Assembly: GCA_963759375.1 (NCBI GenBank)
Contig: CAVWYY010000008.1
Span: 124,001 to 188,000 of the forward strand
DNA length: 64,000 nt
Reading direction: 5' to 3'
Source of the DNA: DASSUW01 sp963759375
GTDB lineage: Bacteria; Actinomycetota; Thermoleophilia; Solirubrobacterales; Solirubrobacteraceae
Shown: one piece after another, positions 52,254 to 60,808 of the stretch
Position numbering within the stretch: position 1 is the first letter of the stretch
Layout of the letters: every line of letters starts with the position of its first letter
Made by a program: the position numbers and the translations under genes
The notes under the pieces: generated by a model
Told to the model about the DNA's origin: nothing
The model's database searches: none
What the model saw: the letters and a program-made list of their open reading frames with translations, nothing else

Positions 52254-53915
52254 CTAGGCGACCGCCGCGTGGTTCGTGATGCGGCAGAAGCATGACGAGT
52301 TGATCGGGACGTCGGCGCGGGCGAGGGCGACGTCGAGCTGCTGCTTGACGATCCGCGCCGGCTCGGCCTTGCCCAGCCGAAGCAGGCACTCGTGGTAGCC
52401 GTGCAGGCTCCACACGTTCCCGGGGTGCCAGGACGAACGCGGGATCGACGGGACGTAGCCGAGGTCCTCGGCGTAGACGGTCTCGGCCTCCTCGACCCGG
52501 CCCTGCTCGAGCAGCAGCGCGCCGTAGGCGTGGCGCGTGGGCTGCATCCAGCCCCACGGCTCGTCGTAGGGCAGTGCGTCGTCAAGCGCGATCGCTCGGC
52601 GCAGGTGCTCGAACGCCGCGTCGAACTTCCCGCGCCGGTACTCGAGCTCGCCGTCGAGCATTGCGCCGGCGACAGCGAGGATGTCCTGGCACGTGTTGTT
52701 GAACAGATAGCGCGATTCGGGTACGCGCGGGAGGGCAGCCAGGAACGCGTCGCGCGCCGCTTCGGCTTCCTCCATCCGCCCGGTCGCCGCGTACGCGACG
52801 CCCTGCGCGTAATGCGTCATCGCCGTCGTGGTGCAGTAGAGCCCGGGGTCACTGGGCAGCGGCAGCGCGAGGATGTCCTCCCACATCCCGAAGCGGATGA
52901 GCACGTGCAGGCGCATGGGGACGAACGCCTCGAGGTAGTCGGCCATCGGCGGCTGCTCGATCCGCAGCAGGTCCTCCGGCAGCGAGTCCTCGAGGTCGGC
53001 GGCGACGCGCAGCGCGACCTGTGACCGGCCGAGGAACATCGCCCCGTAGATCGCGAAGTGGCGGTCGTGCGCGTGGTAGAGCGCGTAGAACCCGACCCGG
53101 CCCTCGCGCGCGACGTACTTCTCATTGACCTCGATCGCGCGCAGGTTCCACTCGAGCGTGCTCTTGTAGTCGCCGCACAGCACGTCGATGTGCGTGGGCA
53201 TGTGCACGAGGTGGCCGGCGTCGGGGACGAGCGACCGCAGCTCGTCGGCGACCGGCAGCGCCTGCTCGGGGAACGGCGACATCTCCATCAGGTGCACGTA
53301 GAGGTGCACGAGTCCGGGGTGTGTGCGGCCACCGGGCTGCCCGAGCGCGCGCTCGAGCACCTCCTTGGCCTCGAGCGTCGCCGCATCCTCGGACGGGAGG
53401 CCCGTGTAGCGATCCCACAGCGCCCACGGCGTGAGGTTCATCAGCGCGTCGGCGAAGAGTGCCGCGACGTCGAGCTCGTCGGGATGCGCGCGATACACGT
53501 CACGCATCGCCTCGGCGTAGTCAGCGTTCCATGCGACGAGGTCGGCCGACGGGTCGTTGGCCTGGTAGCGGCTCCCGAGCGCCTCGACGAGCGCCCGCTC
53601 GACCGGCGCGGCGCGGTCCGCGCACGCGCGCGCCGCCGCGGCCTCCTCGCACGCCTTCTCCAGCGACGCCGCGAGGTCGACCGGGTCGAACGCCTCCCAC
53701 TGCTTGTTGTAGTTCGGCCCGATCGCGTAGGCGATACCCCAGTGGGCCAGTGCGAACCCGGGGTCGTGCTCGACCGCGCGCTCGAAGCACCGGATCGCCT
53801 CCTCGTGGTGGAACGCGTAGGACCACACCAGTCCGCGGTCGAACCACGTCTGGGCGCTCGTCGAGGCCGTCGACGTCCCGCGCGTGTAGGTGCCAAGATC
53901 GAAGTAGGACTCCAT
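52254..53915 (-). CDS. Tetratricopeptide-repeat protein, 553 aa
   Basis: A soluble, all-helical repeat protein. Typical TPR pairs include WFDRGLVWSYAFHHEEAIRC with FERAVEHDPGFALAHWGIAY, and later YDEPWGWMQPTRHAYGALLL with GRVEEAETVYAEDL. The central HMPTHIDVLCGDYKSTLEWN part is conserved-looking. It likely acts as a protein-binding scaffold. No partner gene is obvious: the neighbours are a GNAT gene (convergent) and a quinone reductase. GGGAG precedes the ATG by several bases. Confidence 0.88.
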   Translation of the reverse strand: MESYFDLGTYTRGTSTASTSAQTWFDRGLVWSYAFHHEEAIRCFERAVEHDPGFALAHWGIAYAIGPNYNKQWEAFDPVDLAASLEKACEEAAAARACADRAAPVERALVEALGSRYQANDPSADLVAWNADYAEAMRDVYRAHPDELDVAALFADALMNLTPWALWDRYTGLPSEDAATLEAKEVLERALGQPGGRTHPGLVHLYVHLMEMSPFPEQALPVADELRSLVPDAGHLVHMPTHIDVLCGDYKSTLEWNLRAIEVNEKYVAREGRVGFYALYHAHDRHFAIYGAMFLGRSQVALRVAADLEDSLPEDLLRIEQPPMADYLEAFVPMRLHVLIRFGMWEDILALPLPSDPGLYCTTTAMTHYAQGVAYAATGRMEEAEAARDAFLAALPRVPESRYLFNNTCQDILAVAGAMLDGELEYRRGKFDAAFEHLRRAIALDDALPYDEPWGWMQPTRHAYGALLLEQGRVEEAETVYAEDLGYVPSIPRSSWHPGNVWSLHGYHECLLRLGKAEPARIVKQQLDVALARADVPINSSCFCRITNHAAVA

Positions 53916-54023
53916 CGCTGCCGCTCCCGTCGTGGACGCTCCTACGTTTCTACAGCCTTTCGCGCTAGCCCCGCCGGACTCGGAGGGCGAGGTCCCGGCA
54001 CGAGGTAGCCCTGCCCACGTCGC

Positions 54024-55034
54024 TCAGCCGGTTGCGGCATGCGGCAGGACCACGAGCTTGCCGGTCGCCTCGTTCGCCGCCATCCGGCGGTGCGCGTCGA
54101 TCGTCTGCTCGAGCGTGTAGACCGCGTCGATGTTCGGCGCCACCTCGCCGCGCTCGACCTGCACGACGACGGCGCGCAGCAGCGGCCCCCCGACCCGCGC
54201 GTCGTGCACGTCGTTGGAGTGAAACGCCGTCAGCTTGCGCCCTGACGGGATCATCGCGATCGGCTCGAAGTCCGCGATCACCCAAGTGTCGGAGAGCGAG
54301 CCGGAGTTGCAGGCCGTCGCGCCGGGGCGCAGCACGCGCAGCGTCTCGAGCACCGCGGGGCCGCCGATGAAGTCGACGGCGCCGTCGGCGCCGCCCTCGG
54401 GCAGCGCGCCCCGGGCGCGCTCGGCAAAGCCGTCACCCTCGAGCACGATGCCCGCGGCGCCGAGCTCGGTCAGCCGCCGGCCCTTCGCCTCGCTGCGCGT
54501 CGTCGCGATCACGCGCACGCCGGCGGCGCGGGCAAGCTCGAGGCAGGCGAGCCCGACCGACGACGTCGCGCCGCGAAGCAGCAGCGTCTCCCCCTCGTTC
54601 AGGCCGAGGTGCTCGAGCGAGCCGGCGGCGGTCACGAACGTCTCGGGCAGGGCGCCGAGCACGTCCCACGGCAGCGTGGTGTCGAGCGCGATCAGCTGGT
54701 GCTCGGGGACGAGCGCGTACTCGGCGTAGCCGCCGTCGAACGCGCGGCCCATCTCCCCCATCAGCGCCGCGACGGTCTCCCCCGGCGGCACCGCGGGCGC
54801 GTCTCCGTGTACCGCCTCCACCACGCCCACCAGCTCGATCCCGAGGATCCGGGGGAACGTCACCGCGTCGCCGGCGAAGCCCTTGAGCGTCTTGTACTCG
54901 GACCGGTTCAGTCCGAACGCCTCGACCCTGACCAGCGCCCAGCCCGGACGCGGCTCGGGCCGCGGCACCTCGCGGACGACGAGCCCGTCGGGCCCGTCCG
55001 GCCGCTCTGCGACCACCGCTCGCATCTGCGCCAT
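54024..55034 (-). CDS. Zinc-independent alcohol dehydrogenase / quinone oxidoreductase (MDR)
   Basis: A 336-residue MDR enzyme with the NADPH loop LLRGATSSVGLACLELARAAG and quinone-reductase elements (LGIELVGVVEAV, GGYAEYALVPEHQL). Structural and catalytic zinc Cys clusters are absent, as in quinone/enoyl reductases. It reduces an alpha,beta-unsaturated carbonyl or quinone with NADPH. TAGCGT lies eight bases before ATG 55034; ATG 55025 is an alternative start. Confidence 0.92.
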   Translation of the reverse strand: MAQMRAVVAERPDGPDGLVVREVPRPEPRPGWALVRVEAFGLNRSEYKTLKGFAGDAVTFPRILGIELVGVVEAVHGDAPAVPPGETVAALMGEMGRAFDGGYAEYALVPEHQLIALDTTLPWDVLGALPETFVTAAGSLEHLGLNEGETLLLRGATSSVGLACLELARAAGVRVIATTRSEAKGRRLTELGAAGIVLEGDGFAERARGALPEGGADGAVDFIGGPAVLETLRVLRPGATACNSGSLSDTWVIADFEPIAMIPSGRKLTAFHSNDVHDARVGGPLLRAVVVQVERGEVAPNIDAVYTLEQTIDAHRRMAANEATGKLVVLPHAATG

Positions 55035-55061
55035 GCGCCCAGACGCTACTAGTGCTCGGTG

Positions 55062-56459
55062 CTATGACACGGGCGGCCGGCGATCGGCCCACGGTCGCTC
55101 GTGCTCGAGCTGAGCGGCGAGGGAGAGGAGGATCGCCTCCTGGTTGGGCCGCGCGACCAACTGCACGGCGACCGGTAGCCCGGCAGGCGAGAGCCCGGCC
55201 GGTACGGACACGGCGGGCTGCCCCGTCGAGTTCCAGAGAACGTTGAAGGGCACCCAGCCCGTTTCCCAGAGATAGGTCGCGGTGGCGCCGCGGCCCTCCA
55301 TGATCCCGGCGGGCACGGCCGGCTGCGACATGACCGGCGTCATGAGCACGTCGTGGTCGGCGAACAGCCGGCCGAGGCGCTCGCCGATGCGGCCCTCCGC
55401 CTTGAGCAGTCGCTCCACCACCCCGTCCGAGACGAATGCGCCGGGCCGGGCGAGCGCGCGGGTGCGGCGCTCGAGTCGCTGAGGCTGTTCGACCTCCTCC
55501 ACGAAGTCGCGGATCGCGCGGAACATGAGCCCGACGATCACGGGATTGTCGCGAACGCGGAAATCGATGTCTCGCTCGACCACCTCGTGGCCGATCGAAC
55601 GGAGCAGGTCGGCGGTGCTGTGAAGTGCCTCCCGGACCTCTGCCGACAGCGTCCCGCGAGTCCCGGCCGGGAACGCGTCACAGACGGCCACGCGCAGGCG
55701 CGGTGGCCGCTGGCGCGCGGCTCGCTCGAACTCGCCCGGAGCGTCGCTGCGGGCCGCCGGGCCGTGGATGACGTCGAGCAGGATCGCGCTGTCGAGCACC
55801 GAGCGGGTCAGCGGCCCGAAGCAGATCCAGTGGTTCCCGTCGCGGTCGTGCGGCGTGCGCGGCACCCGGCCGCTCTGCGGCTTGAGGCCGAACACGCCAC
55901 AGCACGCGGCTGGGATCCGGATCGAGCCGGCGCCGTCGACGCCGATCGCCGCCGGCACGAGGCCCGCCGCGACAGCGGCTGCGGATCCTCCGCTGGACCC
56001 GCCGGGAGTTCGCTCGACGTCCCATGGGTTGCGCGTCACGCCCCAGGTGATCGACTCCGTGAACGGCCACAACCCCAGCTCGGGCATGGTCGTCTTGCCG
56101 ACGACGATCGCGCCGGCGTCGCGCAAGCGCCGGACCACTTCGGCGTCTGCGGTCGCCCTTGCCGTGATCGCTCCTGTCCCACGGCTGGTGACCTCGCCAG
56201 CGATGTCGATCTCGTCCTTGACCGCCACCGGCACCCCGAACAGCGGCCCGCGATCACCTCGCGCCTGGCGCTCGTCCACGCGATCGGCGTCCGCGAGCGC
56301 TCGATCGGCGAAGACCGCGCCGAACGCGTTGAGGTCGCCGTCGAGCCGCTCGATCCGTCCAAGTGCCAGTTCGACGAGCTCGCGCGCGGACGCCCCGCCA
56401 CCTCGCACGAGCTCGGCCTGAGCGGCCGCACCGTCGAACGCCACGTCGGACTCGAGCAC
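55062..56459 (-). CDS. Amidase (amidase-signature family)
   Basis: A 465-residue amidase with the Ser-cisSer-Lys triad: Lys in VPVAVKDEIDIAG, the Gly/Ser-rich GGSSGGSAAAVAAG, and the nucleophile Ser in GVDGAGSIRIPAA. It hydrolyses an amide to acid plus ammonia or amine. It is divergent from the flavin monooxygenase across a 102-base gap with a 9-bp inverted repeat, so the two may share control. GTG start with GAGAGGG upstream. Confidence 0.93.
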   Translation of the reverse strand: MLESDVAFDGAAAQAELVRGGGASARELVELALGRIERLDGDLNAFGAVFADRALADADRVDERQARGDRGPLFGVPVAVKDEIDIAGEVTSRGTGAITARATADAEVVRRLRDAGAIVVGKTTMPELGLWPFTESITWGVTRNPWDVERTPGGSSGGSAAAVAAGLVPAAIGVDGAGSIRIPAACCGVFGLKPQSGRVPRTPHDRDGNHWICFGPLTRSVLDSAILLDVIHGPAARSDAPGEFERAARQRPPRLRVAVCDAFPAGTRGTLSAEVREALHSTADLLRSIGHEVVERDIDFRVRDNPVIVGLMFRAIRDFVEEVEQPQRLERRTRALARPGAFVSDGVVERLLKAEGRIGERLGRLFADHDVLMTPVMSQPAVPAGIMEGRGATATYLWETGWVPFNVLWNSTGQPAVSVPAGLSPAGLPVAVQLVARPNQEAILLSLAAQLEHERPWADRRPPVS

Positions 56460-56506
56460 CGGCCGCCGACCCTCTCAAGCCCCACGGTGAGAGTCAACGA
56501 CGCTTA

Positions 56507-56526
56507 CAGCCACGCGAGCGTGGCTG
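56507..56526. promoter_or_regulatory. Putative operator: 9-bp perfect inverted repeat, 2-base spacer
   Basis: CAGCCACGC and GCGTGGCTG are perfect complements around GA, in the gap between the divergent amidase and monooxygenase. The site is 23 bases upstream of the monooxygenase -10 (56550-56555), covering the -35 area. No regulator gene is adjacent. Confidence 0.6.
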
Positions 56527-56549
56527 ATCTGGTGTGGTTGCCGATCGGT

Positions 56550-56555
56550 TAGCGT
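56550..56555 (+). promoter_or_regulatory. -10 box TAGCGT before the flavin monooxygenase
   Basis: TAGCGT ends six bases before GTG 56562, fitting leaderless transcription. Confidence 0.5.
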
Positions 56556-56561
56556 CGTGAC

Positions 56562-58022
56562 GTGAGGCTGCGTCCTGGTGCACGTGTCGCGATCATCGGC
56601 GCCGGCCCGAGCGGTTTGACCGCCGCCAAGCACGCGATCCAGGCCGGGTTCGACGTGACGGTGTTCGAGGCGAGCGAGGACCTCGGGGGCCAGTGGCACA
56701 CGACCGCTGCCCACAGCGGCGTGTGGCCGGGAATGCGCACGAACACGAGCCGCGCGATGACCGCGTTCTCGGATTTCGCCGCCCCTACCGAGTATCCGCT
56801 TCATCCGGCCGCCGAGCAGATCCACACCTACCTGCGCACCTACGCGGAGCATTTCGACGTCACCGACCGGGTCCGCCTGCACGCACCCGTCGGCCATGTA
56901 TCCCCGATCGGGGAGGTCGACGGGGAGCGGTTCGACGGGGTCGTCGTCGCGTCGGGCCGTTTCCGCAAGCCGCGGCTCGCCCCCGGGCTCGGCGCCTTCC
57001 GCGGCGACGTCATCCATGCGTTCAATTACCCCGGCGCCGCGCCGTACCGCAACCGGCGCACACTGGTCTATGGCAACGGGATCAGCGGTCTTGAGATCGC
57101 GTCCGATCTCGCGGCGGTCACATCGGTGATATCCGCCTTCCGCAAGCCCCGCTACGTGATCCAGAAGGTCGTCGACGGCGTGCCGTCAGACTGGCAGTGG
57201 TACACGGCGTTCGGGGCGCTCGAGCGGCGCCTGCTTGCGCGCGAGGAGTGGAGCCGCACGGTCCGTGACCGCGTGCTGCGCGTGGCCGGCAATCCTGCCG
57301 CGTTCGGCGCCCCCGAGCCGCACGGCGACATCCTCACCGCGGGACTCTCCCTGTGTCAGGACTACCTGGCGCAGGTCGCCGACGGCAGCATCGTCTGTCG
57401 TCCCGCGATCGCGGCGATCGATGACCGCACCGTCACGTTCATCGACGGCTCGTCCGAGACCGTCGACGCCATTGTGTGCGCAACCGGCTACGACCTCGAT
57501 ATCCCCTACCTGTCCGAGGACGTATGGGACGTGCTCGGCGCGGACCTTGCGCTCTACCAGCGCACGTGGCATCCAGACCTTCCCGGCTTCGGCTTCATCG
57601 GCCAGTTCCTCGCCCAGGGCCCGTATTTCCCGCTGCTCGAACTACAGGCGCGCTGGATCGTCGCGACCTGGGCCGGCGACGTGGCGCCACCCGACGAGAC
57701 ACAGATGCGGGTAACGATTCTTGAGCCGCGGCCACCCCTTGACGCGCACAATGCGCTAGCCATGACGCTCGCCGACGAGCTCGGTGTCGCGCCCGACCTG
57801 CTCGCCCGCCCCGAGCTCACCGAGGCGCTGCTGTTCGGGCCCCTGCTCCCACCCCGCTACCGACTCAACGGCCCCGACGCGTCGGGCAACGCCACGGAGT
57901 GGTTCACCGCACAGCTCGCCACATCACCCCGGGTCCCTCTCGACCCAGCCGACGTCGCGATGCTCCGTCGCTTCGGGTTGGCGCCGGCCGCCGACATCGT
58001 GACGCGGTCGGCGCTGGTGTGA
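56562..58022 (+). CDS. Flavin-containing / Baeyer-Villiger-type monooxygenase
   Basis: A 486-residue class B monooxygenase: FAD loop VAIIGAGPSGLTAAKHAI, FEASEDLGGQWH, the NADPH-domain loop VYGNGISGLEIASDLA and the late ATGYDLDIPYL motif. These enzymes insert oxygen at N, S or carbonyl carbon with NADPH and O2. The divergent amidase and the intervening inverted repeat suggest a shared degradative role. GTG start with -10 at six bases. Confidence 0.92.
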   Translation: MRLRPGARVAIIGAGPSGLTAAKHAIQAGFDVTVFEASEDLGGQWHTTAAHSGVWPGMRTNTSRAMTAFSDFAAPTEYPLHPAAEQIHTYLRTYAEHFDVTDRVRLHAPVGHVSPIGEVDGERFDGVVVASGRFRKPRLAPGLGAFRGDVIHAFNYPGAAPYRNRRTLVYGNGISGLEIASDLAAVTSVISAFRKPRYVIQKVVDGVPSDWQWYTAFGALERRLLAREEWSRTVRDRVLRVAGNPAAFGAPEPHGDILTAGLSLCQDYLAQVADGSIVCRPAIAAIDDRTVTFIDGSSETVDAIVCATGYDLDIPYLSEDVWDVLGADLALYQRTWHPDLPGFGFIGQFLAQGPYFPLLELQARWIVATWAGDVAPPDETQMRVTILEPRPPLDAHNALAMTLADELGVAPDLLARPELTEALLFGPLLPPRYRLNGPDASGNATEWFTAQLATSPRVPLDPADVAMLRRFGLAPAADIVTRSALV

Positions 58023-58110
58023 GCGTTTGGGCGTCGGCGGCGTGCGCGATAGAACGCCAGGGCGTGGTTCGAATCCGCCCACGCTCCGCGCGAGCAGCGA
58101 TTGTCCTGTG

Positions 58111-58452
58111 CTATTCCGCGATTGCGGACGCGGCGGCCAGCGCGAACGGGCTGCCCTCGGAGTCCCGGCATACGGCCCACTGATCGCCGGGGTGGATGAT
58201 CGAGCCGCCGAGTTCGCGGACGCGGTCGAGCGTTCTGGGCAGGTCCGCGACGGTGAAGTACGGAAGGGAAGCGGTATCGCCGGGACCGGGTCCACGATCG
58301 TGGACTCCCAGGCGTAGGTTGTCGGTGTCGGCCTCCCACCCCGATCCGGCCGCAGCGGGCCGTGGCGAGAGGGCGACCCCGAGGACTCCATGCCAGAACC
58401 GCAGCGCGCGATCGGGATCGTCGGCTGGGAATTCGATGAGCGGCGCGGGCAT
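58111..58452 (-). CDS. VOC/glyoxalase-fold protein, 113 aa
   Basis: A single VOC module pair: LIEFPADDPDRALRFWHGVLG begins the first beta-alpha-beta-beta-beta unit (read in part), LRLGVHDRGPG follows, and FTVADLPRTLDRVRELGGSI starts the second, ending CRDSEGSPFALAAA. The fold binds a metal or small ligand, as in glyoxalases and resistance proteins. ATG 58452 is chosen because the VOC domain starts directly there; the longer frame adds a low-complexity Arg/Ser stretch. Confidence 0.85.
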   Translation of the reverse strand: MPAPLIEFPADDPDRALRFWHGVLGVALSPRPAAAGSGWEADTDNLRLGVHDRGPGPGDTASLPYFTVADLPRTLDRVRELGGSIIHPGDQWAVCRDSEGSPFALAAASAIAE

Positions 58453-58741
58453 TGACGCAAGTATGGCCAGCACGGTCGAGCAGCAGCTCGGACATGACCC
58501 TCCTCGGACTCGTGAACGGGGCGGCGCTCGGCGCGGACGAGCGGCGCCATCTCGTTCGATCGTCATGTCACAGACCCAGCCGCTATCCGGTCCTTGCTAA
58601 TGCACCACCGATCACACCAGCGTGACTCGGGATCACATGAGCGAAGGCATGACACGAGATGCGTAAGCGGGCTTCGCGGTGGGCGGCCAGCGCCGGCGGC
58701 CCTGATCGAGTTCTTGAACGCCACGAACGAAAGGACGGCCG
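58453..58741. other. 289-base gap with no supported gene
   Basis: This is the longest gene-free stretch, between the divergent VOC and alpha/beta hydrolase genes. Only short, Arg/Ser-rich translations are open. A short stretch at about 58700-58740 reads as plausible protein (ALIEFLNATNERTAD) leading into the hydrolase start and may be a gene remnant. AAAGGACG before 58742 is the hydrolase ribosome site. No convincing operator or RNA was seen. Confidence 0.5.
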
Positions 58742-59605
58742 ATGAGTCCTGCCACGTCCACGCCTGACACGATCGTCCTGGTCCACGGCTTCTGGGTGAC
58801 ACCCCGCAGTTGGGAGCACTGGATCGAGCGCTACGAGGGCAAGGGGCTGCGCGTGATCGCCCCCGCCTACCCCGGGTTCGAGGTCGAGGTCGAGGCGCTG
58901 AACGCCGACCCCACGCCGATCGAGCAGCTCAAAGTCCCGGCGATCATCGAGCGCCTCGAGGCGATCGTCAGCGAGCTCGAATCGCCTCCGATCATCATCG
59001 GCCACTCCGCCGGCGGCGTGTTCACCCAGATCCTGCTCGACCACGGCTTCGGCGCCGCCGGTGTGGCGATCAACTCGGCGCCGACCGAGGGTGTCAAGCG
59101 CATCCCGCTGTCGCAGGTGCGCGCCAGCTTCCCGGTGCTCAAGAACCCGGCGAACCGCCACAAGGCCGTCGGCCTCACCTTCGAGCAGTGGAGCTACACG
59201 TTCACCAACGGCCTCCCCGAGGACGAGTCGCGGCGGCTGTACGAGCGCTACCACGTCCCCGCGTCCGGAGAGGTGTTCTGGGGCAGCGCGCTGGCGAACA
59301 TCCACCCTGGCAAGGACGAGACCTGGGTGAACTACAAGAACGAGGGGCGCGCGCCGCTGCTGTTCATCTCCGGCAGCGCCGACCACCTGATGCCGCCGTC
59401 GATCCAGCGCTCGAACGCCAAGCACTACAACGACAACGTCATCACCGAGGTCAAGGAGTTCGAGGGGCCGCATCTGCTGCCCGCGTCGCCGGGCTGGGAG
59501 AAGGTCGCCGACTACGCGCTCGACTGGGCGCTCGAGCAGGCGGCGCTGCCGAGCACGCGGCAAGAGGCGTCCGGATCAGCCACAGCGGCGGGCCGACCGT
59601 CCTGA
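58742..59605 (+). CDS. Alpha/beta hydrolase
   Basis: A 287-residue alpha/beta-fold hydrolase. The oxyanion strand is LVHGFWVTPRSWEHW, the nucleophile elbow GHSAGGVFT (Ser), the acid region LLFISGSADHLMPPS (Asp) and the His is in EGPHLLPASPGW. This type is common in actinobacteria; esters or amides are the usual substrates. AAAGGACG is the ribosome site. The C-terminal 20 residues are low-complexity. Confidence 0.92.
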   Translation: MSPATSTPDTIVLVHGFWVTPRSWEHWIERYEGKGLRVIAPAYPGFEVEVEALNADPTPIEQLKVPAIIERLEAIVSELESPPIIIGHSAGGVFTQILLDHGFGAAGVAINSAPTEGVKRIPLSQVRASFPVLKNPANRHKAVGLTFEQWSYTFTNGLPEDESRRLYERYHVPASGEVFWGSALANIHPGKDETWVNYKNEGRAPLLFISGSADHLMPPSIQRSNAKHYNDNVITEVKEFEGPHLLPASPGWEKVADYALDWALEQAALPSTRQEASGSATAAGRPS

Positions 59606-59628
59606 TCGAGGCGCCGCTGGATCGACGC

Positions 59629-60075
59629 CTACGCCGGCCCGGCGTATGAGATCCGCTCGAATGGCCACGCCTCGACGAGCCAGCGGGAAACGAGCTCCCG
59701 AAGCGCGGCATCGCAGTCCGCGCGAGTGGCACGCACCCACGACGTGACGACGGCGTCGTCTACTCCACCCTTGTCGGGATAGATGTAGACGCAGCCGATC
59801 ACGCCGCGGTCCGACGGATCGAGGACCGTGTAGGTGAAGCCGGAACGCGCCGCGAAGTCGCGGGCGTGGCGCTCCAGGTCCGCGCGGTTCTCTTCCAGAG
59901 TCATCGCGCGCGGCCAGCGACTGTCTAGGAAGCCCGGCGTCGCCCGGATGTGCTCGATCGAGGACGACCACGCCTCGTGGTCGTCCTCGTTGTGCTCGGG
60001 ACCGAGCGGTTCGAGCAGGAAGCGATCCGCGACAAGTCGAGCTGGCGGCTGAAAGTCATCAGGGACGAAGGCCAC
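59629..60075 (-). CDS. GNAT-family N-acetyltransferase, 148 aa
   Basis: A short GNAT protein: RFLLEPLGPEHNEDDHEAW at the start, FTYTVLDPSDRGVIGCVYIY as the core sheet, and VTSWVRATRADCDAALRELV where the acetyl-CoA helix begins. The classical R/QxxGxG/A loop is not evident, so activity is less certain. Its last codons contain an 8-bp inverted repeat (59630-59646) that could end transcription against the convergent hydrolase. Confidence 0.8.
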   Translation of the reverse strand: MAFVPDDFQPPARLVADRFLLEPLGPEHNEDDHEAWSSSIEHIRATPGFLDSRWPRAMTLEENRADLERHARDFAARSGFTYTVLDPSDRGVIGCVYIYPDKGGVDDAVVTSWVRATRADCDAALRELVSRWLVEAWPFERISYAGPA

Positions 60076-60093
60076 CTGGACATCGTCGCATGG

Positions 60094-60684
60094 TCATTGC
60101 TGCATCCTTGGATCGTGCGTCGGGTCGGCGTATACGGGAGGGCAACCGCGATCGCCGGCTTCCGGGCGCAGCTCGTAGTGCCAGGGCTCGTTGCCGTAGA
60201 TCTGGCACAGCCCGTACGCGGCGCCGTGCTCGGACAGCCACGCCGCGGCGCCGGACGGCCCGATGTCGACCGCGTCCCCCGACACGTGAGCCGACGTGTT
60301 GGGAGTGGCCACCCATCGAGCAGCCTCCGCTTCGGAGCCGTACTTCGAGACCGCCTCACGGAGGAGCTGCTCCTGGTACTCCGGGGAACGCCAGCCGCTG
60401 TCGACGACGAACTCGACCCCGTCGTCCGCGGCGTCGGTTGCCGCTCGACGCAGGGCACCGAGCAGACCGGAGTCGAGGTTGGCCACGCCCGGAACTTCGT
60501 CATCGAAGACCGTCGTGCCGTCGGGGACGGCACCACCGGCCTCGCCGAGCGCACCACGGTGCTCTCGGCGAGGGACGTCGATGGGTGAGGGGGTCGTCGA
60601 CGACGAGGACGCCGGCAACTGGTAGCCGAGGGCCGCCGCGATCGCCGCGATGACGACGAGCAGGCCGGCGATGCGGATCCGCAT
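60094..60684 (-). CDS. VanY-like D-alanyl-D-alanine carboxypeptidase (M15), membrane-anchored
   Basis: A 196-residue protein with one N-terminal hydrophobic helix (IRIAGLLVVIAAIAAALGYQL), then an M15B peptidase domain. VVDSGWRSPEYQEQLL, the zinc site in SAHVSGDAVDIG (His, Asp) and EPWHYEL (catalytic Glu, zinc His) are intact. It should trim the terminal D-Ala from peptidoglycan precursors outside the membrane. It is divergent from a VanR/VanS-like two-component system. ATG 60684 is used; GTG 60723 and TTG 60735 are upstream alternatives. Confidence 0.9.
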   Translation of the reverse strand: MRIRIAGLLVVIAAIAAALGYQLPASSSSTTPSPIDVPRREHRGALGEAGGAVPDGTTVFDDEVPGVANLDSGLLGALRRAATDAADDGVEFVVDSGWRSPEYQEQLLREAVSKYGSEAEAARWVATPNTSAHVSGDAVDIGPSGAAAWLSEHGAAYGLCQIYGNEPWHYELRPEAGDRGCPPVYADPTHDPRMQQ

Positions 60685-60769
60685 CCGGCGGGGCGGTGTT
60701 CGTGCTCGTTGGCTGTACGACACGCCCCCAGTCAAGGCAGCGTGGTGTTGCCGCCACGTATGTGGTTTT

Positions 60770-60788
60770 CGATATGCCGACGATATGC
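60770..60788. promoter_or_regulatory. Putative OmpR/VanR-type binding site: direct repeat with 11-bp period
   Basis: CGATATGC occurs at 60770-60777 and again at 60781-60788, separated by CGA, so the repeats start 11 bases apart. Tandem half-sites with one-turn spacing are typical of OmpR/PhoB-family regulators. The site lies in the gap between vanY-like and regulator genes and ends nine bases before the regulator's -10 box, suggesting autoregulation and control of the peptidase. Confidence 0.65.
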
Positions 60789-60796
60789 GCCCGCCC

Positions 60797-60802
60797 TAGC
60801 AT
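60797..60802 (+). promoter_or_regulatory. -10 box TAGCAT before the VanR-like regulator
   Basis: TAGCAT ends six bases before ATG 60809. The direct repeat 60770-60788 covers the -35 region. Confidence 0.55.
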
Positions 60803-60808
60803 CGGAGC

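Noticed and set aside
58021..58087. Possible tRNA gene after the flavin monooxygenase
   Set aside because: The T-loop motif is present, but the anticodon arm does not fold with a 7-base loop, the T stem has a mismatch and the length is only about 67 bases.
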